Of a stretch of 64,000 nucleotides of DNA, positions 56,285-64,000 are shown piece after piece. Each line of letters begins with the position of its first letter. Position 1 is the stretch's first letter. A program made the translations under genes and the position numbers. The DNA is from Molanna angustata. Its lineage: Eukaryota; Arthropoda; Insecta; Trichoptera; Molannidae. The notes beneath the pieces were generated by a model. It saw only the letters and a program-made list of their open reading frames with translations. It was not told where the DNA came from and did not search any database. Location of the stretch: contig OY754964.1 in the NCBI GenBank assembly GCA_963576475.1, forward strand, positions 4,888,149 to 4,952,148. The letters run 5' to 3'.

Positions 56285-57065
56285 TCAGACATGAACATTG
56301 CAGAGTACGCATGAAAGTAGAATGAACGCGGTTGAAGTGAGGTCACTAAGACGAATGTATAATAAAACAAAATATGATAGAAAAAGAAATGAGGTTATTA
56401 TACGAGAATTTATGTATGGTTAAAGAGATATTTATTTATTAATTTATTAAGTTCTACGCTCATTAGAGCATTTATAATAATTTGTTAAACAAGAAAACAA
56501 AAATTAACAATATGCATTGCCATAACCATAAAAAAACAAAAAACAACAAAATAAAATAATACAAACAAAAAAATAAAAAAACATAGGACAAAACATAAAA
56601 AAAAATACTAAAAATACTCAAAAAACAAAATTAAAAAAACAATAAATGAAAAAAAAAATTTTTTCAAATATAATAAATATGATTCTCAGACAAAACAGCA
56701 AAACATAACAATTTAAAAATATAGTAGTAAAAATACACTGATAAAAAATAGAAAATAATTACATAAAAAAAAATAATACAATGAAAGCAAAAAATAAGAC
56801 AATAGTTTAAAAAGTTACATGTTATCGAAATAAAAATAAAAATAAATTCCCTTAGAATGTTTGACCACATAAAAATATTTAAAGCTGAAGAGGAACAAGT
56901 CGGCCACGGAAAAGTTAGCAGGATCACATAAATAAGATTTTGAAAGATGGAGACGTTAGAAGTAAGAACACTAGAAGAACGTTTATGAGAAGATGCATGG
57001 ATGTGAATAAGGCGAGAAATGTACCTATGTCAAGAGAGAGGAGTCTCTCAACCCTCAAATATGGA
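56285..57065 (+). mobile_element. RTE-type LINE fragment split by another LINE
   Basis: Left part (56285-56435) contains 'MNAVEVRSLRRMYNKTKYDR'; right part (56846-57060) contains 'NSLRMFDHIKIFKAEEE', 'RNTRRTFMRRCMDVNKARNV' and a weak tail. The two parts are in the expected order, separated by 56440-56845. Confidence 0.7.
56440..56845 (-). mobile_element. Inserted LINE 3' end, A-rich
   Basis: Begins on + with TTTATTTATTAATTTATT (a tail on minus) and is extremely A-rich on +, like 59494-59925. No protein motif remains. Inferred as an insertion because it interrupts the RTE reading order. Confidence 0.45.
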
Positions 57066-57435
57066 AATGGCGTGTAGGTATAGTGTTTATAATATAAGCA
57101 TGTGTAAATTGCACTCTCTGAATGTATGAAGGTATAAGCTTCCCTGAAATAAAATAAATAAATAATATAGAATGATATAGTTTACAAAAAAATATTTTTT
57201 TCAAAAATATATAATTTTTTTATTATAATGAAATTTCTATTTAACTAGGTATTTGTTGGTATATCTTAGGATATCCTTTAAAACTGTTACAATTTCCTCT
57301 CCTGTCACTCTCCTTAACATATTGTTTTCCTTTGATTTGCCATGATTTTAAAGTGATGCTGTTGTATTTTCTTTAAGTATCTCTTTTTAATCATTACCAT
57401 TTAAACACACATTTTCATCGTACCATGATCATCGT
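57066..57435. other. No recognisable gene
   Basis: AT-rich; nothing identified. Confidence 0.45.
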
Positions 57436-57436
57436 A

Positions 57437-57505
57437 ACTAGCAAATTTTTGTTAGTAAACGATCATCGTAACGTACCTATCGTTTACTAGCAAAAATTTG
57501 CTAGT
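57437..57505. repeat. 27-bp inverted repeat with 15-base loop
   Basis: 57437-57463 pairs with 57479-57505 at 26 of 27 positions. A third partial unit (CTAGTAAACGAT) follows at 57501-57512. It lies 60 bp before the satellite. Confidence 0.8.
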
Positions 57506-57571
57506 AAACGATAATATACATGCATTCATTCAATTCGTTCAAAATAATTATCGATATTTGTGGCTCGGTTA

Positions 57572-58479
57572 AATAAAGACTCTAAACTAAAACTCCTAAG
57601 TACGATTTGCGGTGGAGACATAATAAATACTAAACTAAATGTCCTAAGTATGATTTGCGGTGTAGACATAATAAGGACACTAAACTAAATGTCCTAAGTA
57701 TGATTTGCGGTGTAGACATAATAAGGACACTAAACTAAATGTCCTAAGTACGATTTGCGGTGGAGACATAATAAATACACTAAACAAAATGTCCTAAGTA
57801 CGATTTGCGGTGGAGACATAAATACTAAACTAAATGTCCTAAGTACGATTTGCGGTGTAGACATAATAAAGACACTAAACTAAATGTCCTAAGTACGATT
57901 TGCGGTGGAGACATAATAAAGACTCTAAACTAAATGTCCTAAGTACGATTTGCAGTGGAGACATAATAAAGACACTAAACTAAATGTCCTAAGTACGATT
58001 TGCAGTGGAGACATAATAAGGACACTAAACTAAATGTCCTAAGTACGATTTGCGGTGGAGACATAATAAAGACACTAAACTAAATGTCCTAAGTACGATT
58101 TGCGGTGTAGACATAATAAAGACACTAAACTAAATGTCCTAAGTACGATTTGCGGTGGAGACATAATAAAGACACTAAACTAAATGTCCTAAGTACGATT
58201 TGCGGTGGAGACATAATAAGGACACTAAACTAAATGTCCTAAGTACGATTTGCAGTGGAGACATAATAAGGACACTAAACTAAATGTCCTAAGTACGATT
58301 TGCGGTGGAGACATAATAAATACTAAACTAAATGTCCTAAGTACGATTTGCAGTGGAGACATAATAAAGACACTAAACTAAATGTCCTAAGTACGATTTG
58401 CAGTGGAGACATAATAAAGACACTAAACTAAATGTCCTAAGTACGATTTGCGGTGGAGGGATAATAAAGACTCTAAACT
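57572..58479 (+). repeat. 50-bp satellite array, about 18 units
   Basis: The unit reads CTAAGTACGATTTGCGGTGG then AGACATAATAAAGACACTAA then ACTAAATGTC. Variants include GCAGTGG, GCGGTGTAG, TATGATTTG, AAGGACAC and shortened 45-bp units (ATAAATACTAAAC). The array continues after a LINE insertion at 59127-59215. Confidence 0.95.
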
Positions 58480-58784
58480 CTTTAAAACATCACCAAATGT
58501 TACCACTCAACAAAAGAAGGGGTATAACTCATATATGTTTCCTATATAAATTACTCAACAACCAAATAGATAGTCCGTATCTCTTAGGACAAATCCCATT
58601 CACCTGCCCCGCCAGACAAAACCGCCAGAACCTCCTCTTTTACACTAAATACTCAAGAACAAACTATGTAAACAACACTTTTATTAACCGCAGCTGCAAT
58701 ATGTACAATAACCTTAATCATAAGCCAGATATTTTTAACGATAACCTACAATCATTAAAAAAACAACTATCATCAATATTATAA
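58480..58784 (+). pseudogene. LINE ORF2 C-terminus (about 100 codons)
   Basis: The open frame contains 'LYKLLNNQIDSPYLLGQIPF', 'ARQNRQNLLFYTKYSRTNYV', 'NRSCNMYNNL' and 'DIFNDNLQSLKKQLSSIL'. This is the typical 'LYK.L...D.P..L......P....R....F......Y....F.R....N' ending of Jockey-superfamily reverse transcriptases. It has no frameshift over 100 codons, so it is fairly young. The apparent ATG upstream lies in satellite DNA and is not its start. Confidence 0.8.
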
Positions 58785-58901
58785 TGAATACTTTATGTAC
58801 CAAATTGTATAATTTTTGGTATGTCCAATACTATATTAATATGACAACTTACCCTTTCCTCCTCTCCTACCTTTCTTCATGTCCCACCCTCGCTTCATAA
58901 A

Positions 58902-58947
<46 letters not shown>

Positions 58948-59126
58948 CACAATTGTACACTTACACCACACTTTTGTCTTTGACTTTGTACTGAATTGTC
59001 TTTATTATGTATATTAATCTGTGGAACAATGTAATTGGCTTACTTTCCTGATAATTATTTTTTTTATTAATGTAAAATATGTAACAGCTGTTTTGTTTCC
59101 CAAAATAAAATAAATAAAAAAAAAAA
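58480..59126 (+). mobile_element. Jockey/CR1-type LINE inserted in the satellite
   Basis: The satellite breaks at TAAACT (58474-58479) and resumes at ...AAACTAAATGTCC (59124 on) after an A-rich tail, so at least AAACT is duplicated. The insert opens in ORF2: 'LKHHQMLPLNKRRGITHICF' onward to the stop at 58782-58784. A 340-bp 3' UTR with (CA)n at 58907-58947 follows. Heavily 5' truncated. Confidence 0.9.
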
Positions 59127-59215
59127 CTAAATGTCCTAAGTACGATTTGCGGTGGAGACATAATAAAGACACTAAACTAAATGTCCTACAAAGTACGATT
59201 AGCGGTGGAGACATA
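59127..59215 (+). repeat. Satellite array, last two units
   Basis: Two further 50-bp units, the second with a CAAA insertion and GATTAGCGG in place of GATTTGCGG, ending AGACATAATTTTT. Confidence 0.9.
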
Positions 59216-59284
59216 ATTTTTCACTCTGAATTTGTGACAAATATTTGTCTCTACTGTATGGCAACTTGGTTTAGGGATCGAATA

Positions 59285-60000
59285 AAATTATTATTTGATA
59301 TTTTGGGATAGGCAGAGAAAACCCAACGCCAGACTCCTCTCCCTTGACATACATTTCTCGCTTCGTTCACGTCCATGCAACGTCTCATACACGCTCTTCT
59401 ATTATTCTCACTTCTAACGTATCCATCTTTCAAAATTCCTTCATGTGATCGTTTCAAATTTACCTTGACCGATCTATGCTTTTCGTTCCTCTTTTATTTA
59501 TTTATTTATTTATTATTAAGGACCACTTACAGCTATCAAGTTATTATACATCAATAGTTTCAAAAAATAATAAAAAGCTAATATAAAACTGGTCAGCCAA
59601 TTACAAGTGGCCACATCCTGCATTAAAAATTGGTATACAAATCTATAGGAAAATAAAAATATTTTAAATGGAAATTATATAAAAACAAAAACAGATACAA
59701 CAAGGATTAAGATCACATCAAAGAAAAATAGCGAAAGATGTTAACAAAACAAAAAGATAAACATTACTATAAAATATACAACTAAGCAAACAGATAAAAA
59801 AGAGAAACATTAAAGCTAGAAAGAAAAAAAAAATTAAGACAAAAAGCTAGTTTAATATGTTAATTTACAAGTGAGGAAAGTTTTCTTCTGAATACTTTAT
59901 ACTTTACCAGCCTTATATACTTTTTTAATCAGACAGTCATCATTCATTCTTTCTATGTGGCCAAACCAACTTATTAGCTTAGCTTACTTAATTATTATCA
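59285..60000 (-). mobile_element. RTE-type LINE 3' fragment split by another LINE
   Basis: 59285-59490 reads on minus as 'GILKDGYVRSENNRRACMRR' and 'CMDVNEARNVCQGR'. 59928-60000 continues upstream in the element with the sequence for 'GHIERMN.DCLIKK'. The middle (59494-59925) is foreign. Confidence 0.7.
59494..59925 (-). mobile_element. Inserted LINE 3' end with (AAAT)n tail
   Basis: (TTTA)n at 59494-59514 is the tail on minus, followed by a minus-strand ACTTGTAATTGGCTGACC...AGCTGTAAGTGGTCC block and A-rich sequence. Its position between two halves of an RTE fragment shows it is younger. Confidence 0.55.
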
Positions 60001-61826
60001 TAGGGCATTTATTTTCATCTTACTAACGATATTAAAAATATGATAATACGAATAAATAGAATTAAATCTTTGTATCAGTGAATTTGATGAGTTATGAAAC
60101 GCGGTCAACGCTATGTCTCATTGCTATTTCAATTTACAGTATATTACTATTGGTTGAATCGGAAATTTTGCATATCACAATCCTATGGAATTCTTTGTGT
60201 TTGTACTTGATATTTCCTTTCTTACATAGAATATATTGATCGAATTCAGCAATATATGTACCTATGTACATAATATGTATACCTATGCTTCCTTTTCCTT
60301 CGTATAAATACGAAATTTTCAAGATATAATATTCATTTTAATTTTTGTATTTTTGAAATAAATATATGGGCATGAAATATATCACTAAACGGATAAATGT
60401 TTACATGTTGAGAATTTACTCATATTAAAGAAGAAAGTTTCGCAAAAAAACATTAAAAGAATGTAAAAAAAAAGGTGCGTAATTGACAGTTATTGATTTT
60501 TTAATAATTATTTTTTTTATTATAAATTCCTCTATTTTCTTTTCATATTATTGTATTAAAATTTCGTATCACGATGTTCGTACAAGGTAATCTCCGAAAT
60601 CTCCCAACCAATTTCAATGAAATTTTCTAAATATGTATGGTTAGATTCGTATTGAAAGATACATAGAATCGTTTTGGACCCGATAGGTGGCTATGTTATC
60701 GAGATATATATTAAAATAATCATTAAATATATTTTTTAGATTTTTTTAATATCTTATCCAAAAAAAAAAAAAACAAAAATTTGGCCCACCCTTCACCCCC
60801 CACAAGATTTTTTTTATAGGAAAAAAGGGTCGAATTCATTTAAGTTTTTAATAGATGGTAGTGTGAGCAAATCTATTGACATTTGTAATACATATCTAGA
60901 TAACTTCATACTACACTCAAATGTACGAATAAAATTTGGTAAAATACGTAAAATGAGGTCTACATAATATATTAGGGTATGTGGCAGAGCAACGTCTGGT
61001 AGGGCCTACTATTAGTTTATAAGAACCCATAACGTTTCTTTCTGGTCGTAGTCATTCAAAACAAAACGTATTTAATAATCAAAATGTGTTTTCGATTACA
61101 ATTATTAACAAAACAAAATTATAATTGCATTAGTTGAATAAACTCATTTATTACATTTCAAGTGAATGCATGCTGTACATCTCCTCATATTTCATTTTGT
61201 AGATTTTTCTATTTTTGGTTATTTTATTTAGCATAGATACAGGCAACAATGCACAAATACTAATTATTTGTTTAATAATAGGTAGATAATATACGTATGG
61301 TGTGGGTAAATATTTTCGACCTTCAATCTATCAGCGCAACATAACATTTATTATATACAATGTTATGTTGCGGTTTGAAATTACATAGTGAGTTTAGAGC
61401 CGTAGATTTATGATTAAACATTAATTGAACACAAAATTTTCAACACGAATTTAACACGAGAATTAAAAGTTGAGACGAACTGAGAAATTATGTGGTTTTT
61501 TAATTTCTGTTTGGAATTTGAGAAGATATCGATAGTATTCATTAGATGAAGTTAGTTGTGCGTTCTGATTAAGCAAATAATCGGAGAGAAATAACCGATA
61601 TTAGTTATACTCAAAATTAATTAATATATAAAGGTATTGGTACTTGGTACTGTTTTCATGGACTCTGTAGGTAAATGTAAGTAGAAACATTGTTCAATTA
61701 CTCCAACATTAACTTAACCACGTTTAATACAAAGTAAAAAAAAAAACAAAACACAAAACGCCATAAGTTTTTATTTAACGTGACGTGATAAAGAAGATTT
61801 ATGTTACATACGAACATATTGTACAT
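60001..61826. other. No recognisable gene
   Basis: AT-rich. The stretch 60560-61010, ending GCAACGTCTGGTAGGGCCTACT, looks like the 3' part of a common insect repeat, but I could not bound it. Confidence 0.4.
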
Positions 61827-61918
61827 TTAGGGATGGGATAATCCTATAGTCTTGCAAAGATATAGTCTTGAATCACCTTTTCTTATAAAGATCCAAATTA
61901 TTCCCATAACCAACATAC

Positions 61919-62024
61919 CTAAAATAAATAAGGCCGCCACTGACAATGACAATTTATATATAATTGACCACTGAGTTGAAAAAGGCATTAACTGTTTCAG
62001 CAATACATTACGTCTTTTAAACAT
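61919..62024 (-). CDS. Candidate start exon with membrane segment
   Basis: On the minus strand an ATG at 62024 in a fair context (GACA before it) opens MFKRRNVLLKQLMPF, then a hydrophobic run 'KLSLSVAALFIL', reaching a donor-like TTTTAG|GTATGTT (GT at 61918). If not spliced, the frame runs to 61827 (65 codons), and the hydrophobic stretch becomes a full transmembrane helix. There is no family recognition, promoter or downstream exon. It could be chance. Confidence 0.25.
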
Positions 62025-62029
62025 TGTCC

Positions 62030-62548
62030 AATTATGAATACTTTAATATCGAGACAAATTTATTTTTTTAGTCCTGTAAACAAACTAAGTAAGTAATTAT
62101 GTGTGAGTTTAGAAAAATTCAATATATATTATGTACCTACTTTTATAAAAAATATTTACATTTACATTATATACATACATCCTGGGGCATCGTAAAAACA
62201 GTGGTTTAGCCAGAAAATTAAACAATAATATATATTTATCTTATTGTGACTTATTTTTAATTCAATTTTTAATCATTTTTTAAACATTTATTAGATCTCA
62301 TTGGTATATTGTTGACTGGGTAAATATAAACTCCTTTTTTTTGATAAAATGTTTCATTTTTAGTTCAGGGCGTCAAAAAAAATTATTACAACAAAACAAC
62401 CAAATTCAATAAAAAACATTGCCGTATTTAAATTTTAGAACATACTTAACAGAACATTACTCAGATCATACTTACTTTCTTAAATTTTAGAATCACCATT
62501 TACGTTTCATTATTTGGTAAATTGTAAATACTGATTTAAATGTAAACT
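62030..62548. other. No recognisable gene
   Basis: Nothing identified before the GAA tail of the RTE element. Confidence 0.45.
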
Positions 62549-62550
62549 TT

Positions 62551-64000
62551 CTTCTTCTTCTTCTTCAATGGCGCTACAGCCCATATCGAGCCTTGGCCTC
62601 CGTCAGTCTTCGCCTCCAGCTTCTCCTATCTTCTGCAGCAACTTTCCAACTGCCCGGCACTTGCAGTAGTTGGGAAGCATCCCTTCCAACTTCGTCCTCC
62701 CATCGCAGCCGCGGTCTTCCAACCTTTCGTCTTCCACCTGGATGTCCACACAGAACTTTCTTTGGTATTCGCTGTGGTGGCATTCTCTGTACATGTCCGG
62801 CCCATCTCAATCTGCTCAATCTGACATGCACAGAGAGCCTGGAAGTTTTGTAGATAGCATACAGCTCATTATTGTATCTAATCCTCCAGGCGTCACCATC
62901 AGGCACAGGTCCTAGGATTCTACGAAGCACTCGTCTCTCAAACGTGTCCAGTATTTCAGCAGATTTGGCTGTAAGTGTCCATGCTTCACATCCATATGTT
63001 ACAACTGTTCTAATAATGGTTTTATACAGCGTGATTTTCGTTTTTCTATGGACACTTCTTGATTTGAACACCGGTAGAAGAGAGAAGAATGCTCCGTTAC
63101 CTGTTGTTATTCTGTTTTTTATTTCTGTTGTGTCCTCATTATCTTTGTTGATTGTGGAACCCAGGTATTTAAAGTCTTCAACAGTTTCAAAGTCATAATT
63201 GTCTTTCAAATGTATTGTGTTTCCTTGCCAACGGTTTGCGCTTCTGGTCTGTTTCATTGCTTTTGTTTTATTTTTATTGATCTGCAGACCTACTTCTGCT
63301 GCTGCCGTTTCAAGTGGCTCAAAGACTTCTCGAATAGCTGCGAGGGATCTGCCCATAATATTAAGGTCATCCGCATAACCCACTATTTGGCTACTCTTAT
63401 AGTGTATAGTGGAGCTGGTGTCTACGGATGTTTTCCTAATGACATACTCTAGGGCTAGATTGAAGAGTGTGGGTGCCAAGCCATCGCCCTGCTTAAGACC
63501 TTGAGATACTAAGAACCCCTCAGTCATCTCACCCTCTATCTTGACTTTGCATTTCGTACTACTCATTGTTGTTTTCACTAATCTTACAAGCTTCGTTGGA
63601 ATTTTAAAAGCAAGATATATTTCGTAGAGCTTTTCCCGACTTATACTGTCATACGCTTGTTTAAAGTCTATAAATAGCTGGTATACGTCAACGTCGAACT
63701 CCCAGCATTTTGACAGTATCTGTCTCACTGTGAACAGTTGATCAGTAGTTGCTCTGTTTCTTCTGAACCCAGCTTGGTATTCCCCTATGATAGTTTCTGA
63801 ATAGTGTTCTATCTTTTCTTTTAATATGATTGTTAGTACTTTATATGCAGTGCTTAATAGTGAGATGCCTCTATAATTTTCACATTTGAGTTTGTCTCCT
63901 TTTTTGTGTATTGGACATATGATGCTCAGCTGCCATTCTTCAGGGATTTCTTCTATACGCCAAATTTTAGTTATTAGCTGATGAAGTAACCTATGTAGGT
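62551..64000 (-). mobile_element. RTE-type LINE, well preserved, runs off the window
   Basis: The 3' end on the minus strand is the stop (62576-62574), a few bases of UTR (CGCCATT) and a (GAA)n tail (TTC at 62551-62565). Very short 3' UTRs with simple-repeat tails are typical of RTE elements. The element continues beyond 64000. Confidence 0.88.
62574..64000 (-). CDS. Non-LTR reverse transcriptase, C-terminal 475 residues (partial)
   Basis: The frame is open from the right edge to the stop; an apparent GTG start at 63728 is not real because the frame continues upstream. Visible motifs in order are 'IPEEWQLSIICPIHKKGDK', 'NYRGISLLSTAYK', 'YQAGFRRNRATTDQLF', then 'LFIDFKQAYDSI' (catalytic Asp), 'GLKQGDGLAPTLFN', 'GYADDLNIM' (intact YADD), 'FKYLGSTI', 'RTVVTYGCEAWT', 'LRWAGHVQRM' and 'RRKVGRPRLRW'. 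It copies element RNA at the nicked target. No frameshift over 1.4 kb indicates recent activity. The endonuclease should lie beyond 64000. Confidence 0.9.
   Translation of the reverse strand, partial: LHRLLHQLITKIWRIEEIPEEWQLSIICPIHKKGDKLKCENYRGISLLSTAYKVLTIILKEKIEHYSETIIGEYQAGFRRNRATTDQLFTVRQILSKCWEFDVDVYQLFIDFKQAYDSISREKLYEIYLAFKIPTKLVRLVKTTMSSTKCKVKIEGEMTEGFLVSQGLKQGDGLAPTLFNLALEYVIRKTSVDTSSTIHYKSSQIVGYADDLNIMGRSLAAIREVFEPLETAAAEVGLQINKNKTKAMKQTRSANRWQGNTIHLKDNYDFETVEDFKYLGSTINKDNEDTTEIKNRITTGNGAFFSLLPVFKSRSVHRKTKITLYKTIIRTVVTYGCEAWTLTAKSAEILDTFERRVLRRILGPVPDGDAWRIRYNNELYAIYKTSRLSVHVRLSRLRWAGHVQRMPPQRIPKKVLCGHPGGRRKVGRPRLRWEDEVGRDASQLLQVPGSWKVAAEDRRSWRRRLTEAKARYGL

Noticed and set aside
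58398..58479. Start of the 128-codon frame before the LINE C-terminus
   Set aside because: This part is satellite sequence that happens to be in frame; the LINE begins near 58480.
57572..59215. CRISPR-like array
   Set aside because: Direct 50-bp tandem units without unique spacers, in a eukaryotic setting; it is a satellite.

Overview
This window looks like nuclear DNA of an arthropod, most likely an insect. It is strongly AT-rich and has no dense ORF structure, no operons and no ribosome-binding sites. Its recognisable coding sequence is almost all decayed non-LTR retrotransposon (LINE) protein. One of the elements belongs to the R1 group, which is known from arthropods. A LINE 3' region at 11162 resembles ones I associate with Lepidoptera, but that is too weak to name an order. 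No complete host gene is visible. The few possible host exons (a 30-bp microexon at 36899 on +, a 228-bp exon around 43574-43801 on -, a short start exon near 62024 on -, and a possible first exon or LTR at 5190-5653) suggest intronic or intergenic DNA.

Layout. 1-12.8 kb: scattered RTE-type LINE 3' ends, two tRNA-like relics, hairpins, a 685-bp palindromic TTAA-flanked element (9778-10462) and a candidate solo LTR (12152-12291). 12.8-19.4 kb: the best-preserved block. A 5'-truncated RNase H-bearing LINE lies in an older repeat (13194-14713, 16-bp target duplication). Next comes a 3.6-kb R1-clade element (14930-18531, 13-bp duplication), itself hit by a short RTE tail at its catalytic motif, and then a LINE with a 5' inversion (18905-19395). 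20-35 kb: many 5'-truncated RTE fragments, a second R1 copy (29509-30014, 14-bp duplication), and repeat families called A, B and H here. 35-45 kb: two copies of a 280-bp repeat (C), a Harbinger-like element (38168-38707, TAA duplication), the second TTAA palindrome (39795-40471), a long TTTA microsatellite and the candidate minus-strand exon. 45-56 kb: repeat B copies, a GC-rich hairpin and minisatellite patch (49155-49510), a 337-bp MITE (50596-50932), and a Gypsy-type remnant with one LTR (54250-55300). 56-64 kb: RTE fragments split by later LINEs, a 50-bp satellite split by a LINE (57572-59215), and a well-preserved RTE-type reverse transcriptase that runs off the right edge (62574-64000).

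The window is therefore a layered record of transposition rather than a set of cooperating genes. Insertion order can be read at five or more nested sites, and target-site duplications mark several boundaries exactly. I found no convincing new cellular system. The most unusual signals are the palindromic TTAA elements, a composite repeat carrying a captured LINE tail next to a covarying terminal palindrome, recurrent hammerhead-like modules in unrelated repeats, and a textbook twin-priming inversion.
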